Below, one piece after another: positions 47,601-58,100 of a stretch of DNA of 64,000 nucleotides. The notes under the pieces were generated by a model. It was not told where the DNA came from, did not search any database, and saw only the letters and a program-made list of their open reading frames with translations. Location of the stretch: assembly GCA_950097015.1 (NCBI GenBank), contig CATNEN010000003.1, forward strand, positions 6,040,001 through 6,104,000, in the 5' to 3' direction. This stretch comes from Macrostomum hystrix. Taxonomy: Eukaryota > Platyhelminthes > Macrostomidae. Numbering within the stretch: position 1 is the first letter of the stretch; every line of letters starts with the position of its first letter. A program made the position numbers and the translations under genes.

Positions 47601-48452
47601 CTAGTTTGTAGATTAGGGAAATCTCTAGTTTGTAGATTAGGGAAATCTCTAGTTTGTAGATTAGGCAAGTCTCTAATTTGTAGATTAGGGAAATCTCTAG
47701 TTTGTCGATTAGGGAAATCTCTAGTTTGTAGATTAGGGAAATCTCTAGCTTGTAGATTAGGGAAATCTCTAGTTTGTAGATTAGGGAAATCTCTAGTTTG
47801 TAGATTAGGGAAATCTCTAGTTTGTAGATTAGGGAAATCTCTAGTTTGTAGATTAGGGAAATCTCTAGTTTGTAGATTAGGGAAATCTCTAGTTTCTAGA
47901 TTTGGAAAATCTCTAGTTTGTAGATTAGGGAAATCTCTAGTTTGTCGATTAGGGAAATCTCTAGTTTGTAGATTAGGGAAATCTCTAGTTTGTAGATTGG
48001 GGGAAATCTCTAGCTTGTAGATTAGGGAAATCTCTAGTTTGTAGATTAGGGGAAATCTCTAGTTTGTAGATTAGGGAAATCTCTAGCTTGTAGATTGGGG
48101 AAATCTCTTGCTTGTAGATTAGGGAAATCTCTAGTTTGTAGATTAGGGAAATCTCTAGTTCGTATATTGGGGGAAATCTCTAGTTTATAGATTAGGGAAA
48201 TCTCTAGTTTGTAGATTAGGGAAATCTCTAGTTTGTCGATTAGGGAAATCTCTAGTTTGTAGATTAGGGAAATCTCTAGTTTGTAGATTGGGGGAAATCT
48301 CTAGTTTGTAGATTAGGGGAAATCTCTAGTTTGTAGATTAGGGAAATCTCTAGCTTGTAGATTGGGGAAATCTCTTGCTTGTAGATTAGGGAAATCTCTA
48401 GTTTGTAGATTAGGGAAATCTCTAGTTTGTAGATTAGGGAAATCTCTAGTTG
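35663..48452. repeat. Giant 24-bp minisatellite, 12.8 kb, with higher-order repeats
   Basis: About 530 copies of a 24-bp unit with core CTCTAGTTTGTAGATTAGGG and AAAT. Recurring variants (AATATCTAG, TAGCTTGTAG, GGCAAGTCTC, TTTCTAGATTTGG, TTTGTCGATTAG, GATTGGGTG) mark larger blocks. Blocks with the same order of variants start at 37334, 40202 and 41672, and at 38060, 40928, 42398 and 43723, giving shifts of 2868, 1470 and 1325 bp. The unit holds an AATCT/AGATT dyad. The many 100-280-codon open frames on both strands are artefacts of a stop-free unit divisible by three. It may lie within a 5' intron of the following gene. Confidence 0.97.
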
Positions 48453-48545
48453 CATAATAGGAAACTTTCTATTATGTTTGAACTAAATTCTTATCTTTAA
48501 GTTTTACATCTGGATTTCCTATCAAAGTTTCAGTTTTTTTCCCTT

Positions 48546-48581
<36 letters not shown>
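48546..48581 (+). repeat. (CAG)12 at the splice acceptor of the TSP1 gene
   Basis: Twelve CAG triplets directly follow the pyrimidine tract TTTTTTTCCCTT. The first CAG is the expected 3' splice site, and each further CAG could serve as a tandem acceptor without shifting the frame. In the frame of the downstream protein the tract encodes poly-serine. Confidence 0.9.
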
Positions 48582-48582
<1 letters not shown>

Positions 48583-48932
48583 TTCAAGATGCATTCAGAG
48601 CCACCGCCTCGTTGTCAATGGTCGGCGTGGGACTCTTGTTCAGATCAGTGCCGAGGCATTGAAATTCGTCAGTGCACCTGTCAATCGGTATCGCTGTTGC
48701 GCAGTTGCATTCCGGGCAGTACGGAGTCGCGCGAATGTTCCACAAACAGTCCAATATGTTTTATTTATTCGCCAATATTTATTGCATTGATTGCCGGCAT
48801 GTCGGCTATTGTTGTCATAGCTATGTGCGTCGCTTTGGCGAGGTATCGATCGGCTAGAAGACTTAATAGTGCGTCTTCGTCTTCTTCCGCTGCTGCGGCT
48901 GCTTCTAGAGCCGACAGTGGTGTTATTCGTAG
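48549..48932 (+). CDS. TSP1 gene, exon with TSP1 domain and membrane helix
   Basis: From the acceptor (first CAG) to donor CGTAG|GTGAGT, leaving in phase 2. From 48549 the frame is open through the CAG run (Ser residues), then FK and the ATG at 48589. Upstream sequence is the 12.8-kb array, so any earlier exon lies beyond it. Confidence 0.75.
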
Positions 48933-50821
48933 GTGAGTACTGTTTTTGTCTCGATAAATATAATGTTTAATTTGTTTTGTCTAAATGGTAAAATCGTCTG
49001 TAGTTTTATCGTTTTTTTCGCTACATATCGGGTGTCTTACATGTGTCTCACAGAAAAAGTTGCAATAGTTTTTTAATGAAGTAAAAGAGGCTGTATTTGA
49101 TTACAATTTCTTGCAGACTTAAGAATCAAGTTAAAAAAGGCCAGTAACTTCCAACTTGAAAAACTGATTCGAACTCGTGACGTACTACTGTTTTAGGAGT
49201 AGAAAATTACCAAAAAGTTTAGACTAAACTTTGTCTCATGCAGTTTAAACTGCATCTAACCTTAAAATAGCATCTCTTTAACAGCAAACGATTCTTTGTC
49301 GTCATGCTCTTTAGCCTGAATTGGGTGTGTCTGTTTAGCTATAAGCACCTGCCTGATTGTTTGAAGCTGTCTTTTCTCTAGCTAGAATTATCTTAGGATC
49401 CATTTCTGTCTCTCTGCTGTCTGTTTGTTAGTGCCACACCCATTTTTCTGCTTTTACCAGTTATATTATTTTCCTTGCGACTATCTATAGATCGATAATG
49501 ATTTTCTTCTCTTGCTCTCTACCTATCTAGCCTACCTGTTCTCAAATATACTATATTATCTACTCTGCTCTGTACACTCTACTCTACTGTCAACTCTCTA
49601 CTTTCTACTGTCTACTCTCTACTCTCTACTGTCTACTGTCTACTCTACTCTCTACTCTCTACTGTCTACTCTCTACTGTCTACTCTCTACTCTCTACTAT
49701 CTAATCTCTACTCTCTACTGTCTAATCTCTACTCTCTACTCTCTACTCTCTACTCTCTACTGTCTACTCTCTACTGTCTACTCTCTACTGTCTACTCTCT
49801 ACTGTCTACTCTCTACTGTCTACTCTCTACTGTCTACTCTCTACTGTCTACTCTCTACTCTCTACTCTCTACTCTCTACTCTCTACTGTCTACTCTCTAC
49901 TGTCTACTCTCTACTGTCTAATCTCTACTCTCTACTCTCTACTGTCTACTCTCTACTGTCTACTCTCTACTGTCTACTCTCTACTGTCTAATCTCTACTC
50001 TCTACTCTCTACTGTCTACTCTCTACTGTCTACTCTCTACTGTCTACTCTCTACTGTCTACTCTCTACTGTCTAATCTCTACTCTCTACTGTCTACTGTC
50101 TACTCTCTACTGTCTACTCTCTACTGTCTACTCTCTACTGTCTAATCTCTACTATCTACTTTCTACTCTCTACATCTACTCTAAACTCTCTACAGTCAAT
50201 AGTCTAGTCTCTAATCTCTACTATCTACGGTCTACTCTATAATGTCTAATCTCTACTCTACTATCTACTGTCTAGTCTCTACTTTCTACTCTTTGAGTAA
50301 CTTTGAGTAAAACCAAAGATATTTCCTGGAATCACTACCACAGAATCGCTTTTCCATATTCGACACGAAGCGGCGAAATGAATGAGGCCTATCAAACTGA
50401 TCGACCGCCAGATTATCGCGAGTGTGTGCTCAATCATTCTCAACAATATCCGGCCACTAATTCTACTGCAGACATGGCCGCGACTTTGCCTTCTTGCCAT
50501 CATCATCATTATCGGGATCGCAGTCTCAGTCAACAGGATTTGCCACCCGAATATGAAGAGGCCGTAGCGCAAATTAAACGTCAAGCGCTTGCTAATGCTA
50601 CCGCTGTTGCCATAGAAACTGGTGATGCTATTATGATTGGCGAATCAGATGCCGCTGCTGCTGCAGCTGCTGGTGAAAGTACAGCTGTAAATGATAATAC
50701 CATTCTTAACAATCCCGACATTATCGAGAAACCTGAAACTAATGATCAGAATCCTGATGCTAACGATACTACTAGTCATGATACTACTACCACTGTTTCT
50801 TCGGAAATGCGTCCTAATTGA
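48549..50821 (+). CDS. Thrombospondin-1 domain, single-pass membrane protein with two PPxY motifs
   Basis: Two exons seen: coding from ATG 48589 to 48932, then 50344-50821 (TGA), 273 codons. Residues 9-57 form a compact TSP1 repeat (CQWSAWDSCSDQCRG, eight cysteines), followed by a transmembrane helix (about 60-84, IFIALIAGMSAIVVIAMCVAL), a basic stop-transfer, and a cytosolic tail with PPDY (136-139) and PPEY (182-185), which are class I WW-domain ligands used by Nedd4-type ubiquitin ligases. The tail also has His, Ala and Thr/Asp-rich stretches. No signal peptide is present downstream of the ATG, although a TSP1 domain should be extracellular, so an upstream exon reading through the CAG tract in frame is likely and the start is uncertain. 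The alternative acceptor at 50307 adds 12 codons. Family name not recognised. Confidence 0.72.
49555..50290. repeat. 7/14-bp minisatellite in the TSP1 gene intron
   Basis: TCTACTC and TCTACTG units of seven bases alternate, mostly as the 14-mer TCTACTCTCTACTG. Rare CTAATCTC units recur at regular intervals. The array ends about 50 bases before the acceptor, so it supplies much of the upstream pyrimidine-rich context. Confidence 0.95.
50344..50821 (+). CDS. TSP1 gene, exon with PPxY cytosolic tail
   Basis: From acceptor CTACCACAG (50343) to TGA at 50819-50821. The frame completes the split AGA codon. The exon encodes the whole cytosolic tail with PPDY and PPEY motifs, four consecutive histidines, an alanine run and an acidic, Thr-rich end. 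An acceptor at 50307 would also keep the frame. Confidence 0.7.
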
Positions 50822-52038
50822 AATACTGATTAAGTTTTTTTAATTTGTCATTTATTTACATTTCAAATATTTGATGCTTTCTACACAATCTCAGTTCAAA
50901 AACTTTTTTGTCAATGCAACATTCCATCAGTTTTTATTTCAAGTTTTTGCAAGAAAAATTCTTTAATCTCTAATTCTCGAAATTTTATGATTTTTTTCTC
51001 CTATTTAATCTTTTATAATTTTCTCTGATCCTCAAATCTTCCTACTCCTCAAACTAGATGTGTGATTATCTCAAATCCTCAAATTTGATTTGTAATTATC
51101 CCAAATCCTCAAATTTGATTTTTGATTATCCAAAATCCTCAGATTAGATGTGTGATTATCCCAAATCCTCAAATTTGATTTGTGATTATCCCAAATCCTC
51201 AAATTTGATTTTTGATTATCCCAAATCCTCAAATTTGATGTGTGTTTATCCCAAATCCTTAAACTTGATTTTTGATTATCCCAAATCCTCAAATTTGTGT
51301 CTAATTCTCAATTAAATCCTCAAATTCTATTTTGTTTTATTTCGAATCCTAGAATTTGTGTGTGATTATCTTAAATCCTCGAATTCAAATTCAAATCCTC
51401 AATCTCGATTTTTGGATTGTCCTGAATCGCCAAAATTGACGTCTAGTTCCACTTTTTAATTGTGTTTTGTTTTAAACTTGCGAGTCTATGTTATACTATA
51501 TAGTATTCTCAAATATTGAGCTAAGAATTCAATTAACACATGTGATACAATCTTAGCGACAAAACATATGCATATTTGTATGACGCATTAAAAATGCAAC
51601 TTTCTTTCTTACTTTTTGTTGTTTTTGTCAATGCAATATGTTCATTCTTCTTTGTATGTATTTGTTTTATTAGCTATACGGAGATTTTATTATTATTTCA
51701 CAGTTTAGAAGACCGTGACGTTTTTTTAAATCATGATGAAGTGTAATTTACATCATTTGCTACTTATCAACTGTTTGGACATTTTTAAGTAATATGTATC
51801 GCTTATTAAAACGTAAATTATTTAAGTTTTTTTGTTTTTAAGCTTATTAATCATGGAACATGTATAAAAACAATCTAGTCTTTTTATTGCCAAAGCAACT
51901 GCAATCTTATAAAATTTATCATATTCTAGTCCGTGTTCAGAATCTTTTTAAATAAGTACACGAATTCATAAGAGTGTTATAATATAATTTGAGTTTGAGT
52001 TACTGTTTAAAATACTATTTTTTTATGTAAAAAAATAT
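50822..52038. other. Downstream of TSP1 gene, AT-rich, with a 30-bp array
   Basis: About eight copies of a 30-bp unit with core CCCAAATCCTCAAATTTGAT lie at 51055-51300, fading to either side (50,990-51,420). The rest is AT-rich with no gene. The unit contains the dyad CAAAT-CCTCA-AATTTG. Confidence 0.6.
51055..51300. repeat. 30-bp minisatellite
   Basis: Eight or so copies, TGATTATCCCAAATCCTC followed by AAATTTGATTT, with substitutions in the last third. Minus-strand open frame of ten-residue repeats is an artefact. Confidence 0.9.
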
Positions 52039-52652
52039 ATATACAAGATGTGGGGGCCAGTGGGTCAGCGGCTAGCGTCGCTGCCTCCCTCTTCAATGGA
52101 CGCTAGTTCGAATCTCCCTTCAAGTCACGATTAATTTCGGGACTTGTTGGTGGGTTTGGACAGTAGCGACCGGCGGAGGTGCACCATATTTCGTGCAATC
52201 AAAGCTTGAAATAATAGCTTCGCTCCTACCTTCTGTGTGCCTGTTCTGCGTTGTGTGAGTTGTGTGCGTTGGCGCTGGGGCGTTAGACCTTGCGGGGGGT
52301 GGCTGGGGGCGGGTGTACACCGCCGCGCGCTTTCTGGATTTCCGTCAGCGCGATTGGATAAGTGTACACTCATCACCCGCCACCCCCCCTGAGGACTGAT
52401 TTCTTATCAGCCTTCCGCCCCGGCTTGGTCTGCTATGTGCGTGTGGGGCTGGGGTGGGTGGCACTGCTGCCTATTCTGGGTGCCTCCTGCCCTCCCCAGC
52501 TGGTCTGTGCTGCTGTGTGTGGTGCCTGCTCAGGGGAGGCGGCGCGATGGGCGCTAAGCGCCTAGTTCGCCGGTCTGGGGGCGTGCCGCTCCGTCGCTTG
52601 TGCGACAAGTGCCCCGGGCCCCCTGCAAATAGATAGATAGAATATACAAGAT
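52039..52652 (+). mobile_element. SINE-like insertion with 11-bp target-site duplication
   Basis: ATATACAAGAT occurs at 52039-52049 and again at 52642-52652, bracketing 592 bp. The insert begins with a tRNA-like head: an A-box region (GTGGGTCAGCGGCTAGCG, 52060-52077) and a B box AGTTCGAATCTCC (52105-52117). A G+C-rich body follows, and the 3' end is a short AAATAGATAGATAGAA run. The direct repeat and simple-sequence 3' end are the marks of target-primed retrotransposition. Body sequence has no coding function; overlapping open frames on both strands come from its G+C content. Confidence 0.7.
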
Positions 52653-52670
52653 AGCTATACAATAGCATTT

Positions 52671-52725
52671 GCTGGGCTAATTGAGGGTGAGTGTGGCGTT
52701 CCCCAGTCCATCGACTGATTGTCGG
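52671..52725 (+). mobile_element. Fragment related to the SINE body at 21421
   Basis: GCTGGGCTAATTGAGGG and AGTCCATCGACTGA align with GCTGAGGTAACTGAGGG and AGTCCATGGACTGA at 21421-21475. The element at 52050-52641 therefore lies beside, or inserted next to, an older SINE body fragment. Confidence 0.45.
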
Positions 52726-52784
52726 CTCAAATGAGGCAGTTGTATTAAAATTATTATGAACGCATTTTTTTCAGATCAACAGCA

Positions 52785-53591
52785 ATGTCCACCAACACAT
52801 CAGTTGATGTACCAATCTATGGCGCATTGTTAACACTCACTCTAGTCATTATTCTAGGCGTGTTCGCCTGTCTAATCATCTGTCTGGTCTTCTGTCTGGT
52901 TGGCTGTATGCGGCGTCACACCAGCGGTTTGTTCTGCTGCGCCGATTCGACAACACCGGCAGTTGAACCGGCCGACGTGTTTGGCTGTCTGCCGCGTCGG
53001 CACAGCCTGTCGCCAGTCCAGTGGCGTAGACAAAACAGCTATAGTAATCATAATAATAGTAATACTAGTAATCAGCAGGTGGTGTGTTGGCGAGCTCCTT
53101 GCGGCGAAAGTCTGGTCTCCTGCGTGCCGATACTGTTAGACGGCGGTGTCGGCACTGTCGGCGGCGGCGGAGGCGGCGGCATTCAAAGAAGTTGCGCCGC
53201 GGATCATTTCGCAAATTGTCGGATTTGTTCGGCCTTTCTATTTTCCGGCGTTAGAGAGCAATCCACTTTGTCTACTTCGGGCGCTTATTCGACTAGTAGT
53301 CAGTCGTTTCGTAGGCAGCAGAGGCTGCTACTGCAACAGTTGCAGCAACAGCAGCAGCAGCACCACCAGATGTTTATGCGACAGTCTAGGCCGTACATTC
53401 TCGCTTGTCCGTCTTATGAAAGTCTTCGCCAAGTCTCTCCGTCTCCGCCTCCAAGCTATTCGGCAGCTGTATCTGCGTCTATTGCTGCCGCCGCCGCTGC
53501 CGCCGCTGCTGCTGCTGCAGCCATCGTGTCAACATCTCGACCTGTGTCATGCGACATTAGTGAAGTTGATGGACATGTTGTTTCAGTCTAA
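52785..53591 (+). CDS. Single-pass membrane protein with PPxY tail, 268 aa
   Basis: Uninterrupted frame from ATG 52785 to TAA, ten bases after a strong acceptor (TTTTTTTCAG, 52774). A short N-terminus has an NTS sequon (N4), then one long hydrophobic segment (about 12-42) rich in Leu, Ile and Cys, followed by a cysteine-containing basic region (CMRRH, GLFCC) that could be palmitoylated. The cytosolic part is low complexity: Asn/Ser, a glycine run, a glutamine run, SPPPSY (PPxY, about 222-225) and a 13-alanine run. It resembles the general plan of small Cys-rich WW-ligand membrane adaptors (Shisa, WBP1 and VOPP1 types), but no family is assigned. A single coding exon with a probable 5'UTR splice or trans-splice site. 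Confidence 0.72.
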   Translation: MSTNTSVDVPIYGALLTLTLVIILGVFACLIICLVFCLVGCMRRHTSGLFCCADSTTPAVEPADVFGCLPRRHSLSPVQWRRQNSYSNHNNSNTSNQQVVCWRAPCGESLVSCVPILLDGGVGTVGGGGGGGIQRSCAADHFANCRICSAFLFSGVREQSTLSTSGAYSTSSQSFRRQQRLLLQQLQQQQQQHHQMFMRQSRPYILACPSYESLRQVSPSPPPSYSAAVSASIAAAAAAAAAAAAAIVSTSRPVSCDISEVDGHVVSV

Positions 53592-53654
53592 TGGAGTCTA
53601 GTTTTGTCTGTCTATTTTGCGCAATTGAACAAACATTTTTGCACTGATTCTCAG

Positions 53655-54285
53655 ACTTGAATATATTTTCTCCCATGATCAACTATTCTCCCAGATTCTC
53701 ACACTTTTGTCTACTATTTTCCCAGATCCCCAGACTTTGATCTACTATTTTCCGAGATCCCCAGACTTTAATCTACTATTCTCCCAGATTCTCACACTTT
53801 TGTCTACTATTTTCCCAGATCCCCAGACTTTAATCTACTATTTTCCCAGATCCCCAGACTTTAATCTACTATTTTCCCAGATCCCCAGACCTTGATCAAC
53901 TATTTTCCCAGATCCCCAGACTTTAATCTACTATTTTCCCAGATCCCCAGACTTTAATGTACTATTTTCCCAGATCCCCAGACCTTGATCAACTATTTTC
54001 CCAGATCCCCAGACCTTGATCAACTATTTTCCCACATCCCCAGACTTTGATCTACTATTTTCCAAGATCCCCAGACTGTGATCTACCATTCTCCCATGAT
54101 CTACTATTCTCCCAGATCCTCAGACTGTGATCTACCATTCTCACATGATCTACTATTCTCCCAGATCCCCAGACTGTGATCTACCATTCTCCCATGATCT
54201 ACTATTCTCCCAGATCCTCAGACTGTGATCTACCATTCTCACATGATCTACTATTCTCCCAGATCCCCAGACTTTTATCTACCAG
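53655..54285. repeat. 31-bp minisatellite downstream of the PPxY gene
   Basis: About 20 copies of a 31-bp unit with core CCCAGATCCCCAGACTTT followed by GATCTACTATTTT. The second half switches to a compound unit with CTACCATTCTCCCATGATC. The array starts about 60 bp after the stop codon, so it may be partly transcribed in the 3'UTR. The unit contains the dyad AGATC/GATCT. Confidence 0.92.
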
Positions 54286-55190
54286 TCTCCCATGATTTAA
54301 TTTGCCCTCATGTTCCTCAGTCAAGTTCTACCACGTTTCTAACTTATATTTCTATGTTTCCGTCCCATTATTAAAACACTACAATTCAAACGATCAAGGA
54401 ATGATATTTTTTTCGCATTCTTAAACTCATTTTTTAGTTATTTGTACACAATAATCTGTGTTGCGTCAGTAGTTTCATAAGTAGTATGTTAGGAGTGTGT
54501 AATTTGAAGTTGAACTACGTGTTCTTATTCTATGTCAGTCATAACAGTTTTTGTCAAATATACAGCCGTAATTTATTTTCTAATAGTCTTTGTTCAAACT
54601 ATCGTACTTATACTAGATTTCATCTACTCTTGCCTGATCTATCTTATTTGCTAAGAATATTTTTTCAATACATATCGGCTCCCTGTTAAAACTCAAAAAA
54701 ATCTCTGAAGGAACAAGCTGTATAACATTCTAGTCATTGTTTTCATACTATCTACATTCTTTACGTCAATTTTATTTGTATTACTTTGCGTAATAGTTAG
54801 AGTAGATTATATCAGAAAACTAATTCTGCGTTTTGTTTTTATCGTTGTTGTTTTGTTGCAGAAGCATTTTAGTCAATACATTTTTCATGTTTTTTATTTT
54901 GTTCAGTTAAACAAGTTCATTTGCTTTTCATGTATAGCATTGTATAAAATTGTGTTGTTAAACATGTTTTTTCAGTTTTAAAAAAACCTTGCATGGAATT
55001 TTTTAATTATTCGTTTTTCCACCCAGTTTTAATGTACTTTGAAAACAATATGACGTTTTTGTTGATAAAAAAACCTTTAAATGTGATCTTTTTATTAATT
55101 TGTTACTATGAGTTTTGCATTCAATACATCTTTGTGTATTCTTTCAGAGACACCCTACTGATCTGTCTAAAAACACCTCATTATCCTTCC
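54286..55190. other. AT-rich intergenic stretch
   Basis: No supported gene, RNA or repeat. T-rich open frames (54486-54689 and 54993-55205) lack any coding features. Confidence 0.4.
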
Positions 55191-58100
55191 ATAGATACCC
55201 ACTAATATGTCTAGAGACACCCAAATAATCCTTCTAGAGACACCCAAATAATCCTTCTAGAGACACCCAAATCATCCATCTAGAGACACCCAAATCATCC
55301 ATCTAGAGACACCCAAATAATCCATCTAGAGACACCTAAATAATCCATCTAGAGACACCCAAATAATCCATCTAGAGACACCCAAATAATCCATCTAGAG
55401 ACACCCAAATAATCCATCTAGAGACACCCAAATCATCCTTCTAGAGACACCCAAATAATCCTTCTAGAGACACCCAAATCATCCTTCTAGAGACACCCAA
55501 ATCATCCTTCTAGAGACACCCAAATAATCCTTCTAGAGACACCCAAATCATCCTTCTAGAGACACCCAAATCATCCTTCTAGAGACACCCAAATAATCCA
55601 TCTAGAGACACCTAAATAATCCTTCTAGAGACACCCAAAAATTCCATCTAGAGACACCCAAATAATCCTTCTAGAGACACCCAAATAATCCATCTAGAGA
55701 CACCCAAATAATCCTTCTAGAGACACCCAAATAATCCTTCTAGAGACACCCAAATCATCCTTCTAGAGACACCCAAATCATCCTTCTAGAGACACCCAAA
55801 TCATCCTTCTAGAGACACCCAAATCATCCTTCTAGAGACACCCAAATAATCCTTCTAGAGGCACCCAAATCATCCTTCTAGAGGCACCCAAAAAATCCTT
55901 CTAGAGACACCCAAATAATCCTTCTAGAGACACCCAAATCATCCTTCTAGAGACGCCCAAATAATCCTTCTAGAGACACCCAAATAATCCTTCTAGAGAC
56001 ACCCAAATCATCCATCTAGAGACACCCAAATAATCCTTCTAGAGACACCCAAATAATCCATCTAGAGACACCCAAATAATCCATCTAGAGACACCCAAAT
56101 AATCCTTCTAGAGACACCCAAATCATCCTTCTAGAGACACCCAAATAATCCATCTAGAGACACCCAAATAATCCATCTAGAGACACCCAAATAATCCTTC
56201 TAGAGACACCCAAATCATCCATCTAGAGACACCCAAATAATCCATCTAGAGACACCCAAATAATCCTTCTAGAGACACCCAAATAATCCTTCTAGAGACA
56301 CCCAAATAATCCTTCTAGAGACACCCAAATAATCCATCTAGAGACACCCAAATAATCCATCTAGAGACACCCAAATAATCCATCTAGAGACACCCAAATA
56401 ATCCATCTAGAGACACCCAAATAATCCATCTAGAGACACCCAAATAATCCATCTAGAGACACCCAAATAATCCATCTAGAGACACCCAAATAATCCTTCT
56501 AGAGACACCCAAATAATCCTTCTAGAGACACCCAAATAATCCTTCTAGAGACACCCAAATCATCCTTCTAGAGACACCCAAATCATCCTTCTAGAGACAC
56601 CCAAATAATCCATCTAGAGACACCCAAATCATCCTTCTAGAGACACCCAAATAATCCATCTAGAGACACCCAAATAATCCTTCTAGAGACACCCAAATAA
56701 TCCTTCTAGAGACACCCAAATCATCCTTCTAGAGACACCCAAATAATCCATCTAGAGACACCCAAATCATCCTTCTAGAGACGCCCAAATAATCCATCTA
56801 GAGACACCCAAATCATCCATCTAGAGACACCCAAATAATCCATCTAGAGACACCCAAATAATCCATCTAGAGACACCCAAATAATCCATCTAGAGACACC
56901 CAAATAATCCTTCTAGAGACACCCAAATAATCCTTCTAGAGACACCAAAATAATCCTTCTAGAGACACCCAAATAATCCATCTAGAGACACCCAAATAAT
57001 CCTTCTAGAGACACCCAAATCATCCTTCTAGAGACACCCAAATAATCCTTCTAGAGACACCCAAATCATCCTTCTAGAGACACCCAAATCATCCATCTAG
57101 AGACACCCAAATAATCCATCTAGAGACACCCAAATAATCCATCTAGAGACACCCAAATAATCCATCTAGAGACACCCAAATAATCCTTCTAGAGACACCC
57201 AAATAATCCTTCTAGAGACACCAAAATAATCCTTCTAGAGACACCCAAATAATCCATCTAGAGACACCCAAATAATCCTTCTAGAGACACCCAAATCATC
57301 CTTCTAGAGACACCCAAATAATCCTTCTAGAGACACCCAAATCATCCTTCTAGAGACACCCAAATAATCCATCTAGAGACACCCAAATAATCCATCTAGA
57401 GACACCCAAATAATCCATCTAGAGACACCCAAATAATCCATCTAGAGACACCCAAATAATCCATCTAGAGACACCCAAATCATCCTTCTAGAGACACCCA
57501 AATCATCCTTCTAGAGACACCCAAATCATCCTTCTAGAGACACCCAAATAATCCATCTAGAGACACCCAAATCATCCTTCTAGAGACACCCAAATAATCC
57601 ATCTAGAGACACCCAAATAATCCATCTAGAGACACCCAAATCATCCTTCTAGAGACACCCAAATCATCCTTCTAGAGACACCCAAATAATCCATCTAGAG
57701 ACAACCAAATCATCCTTCTAGAGACACCAAAATAATCCTTCTAGAGACACCCAAATCATCCATCTAGAGACACCCAAATCATCCATCTAGATGCACACAA
57801 ATAATCCTTCTAGAGACACCCAAATCATCCTTCTAGAGACACCCAAATCATCCTTCTAGAGACACCCAAATAATCCATCTAGAGACACCCAAATAATCCA
57901 TCTAGAGACACCCAAATCATCCTTCTAGAGACACCCAAATAATCCATCTAGAGACACCCAAATCATCCTTCTAGAGACACCCAAATCATCCTTCTAGAGA
58001 CACCCAAATAATCCATCTAGAGACACCCAAATCATCCTTCTAGAGACACCCAAATCATCCTTCTAGAGACACCCAAATAATCCATCTAGAGACACCCAAA

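Noticed and set aside
35951-47668. Dozens of 60-280-codon open frames with PNLQTRDF or CRLGKSLV repeats
   Set aside because: Translations of the 24-bp array, which is divisible by three and stop-free in several frames. Frames break at random where units have 23 or 25 bases.
52045-52125. Possible functional tRNA gene at 52 kb
   Set aside because: tRNA-like boxes are present, but the arms do not pair well and the region lies inside an insertion flanked by target-site duplications.
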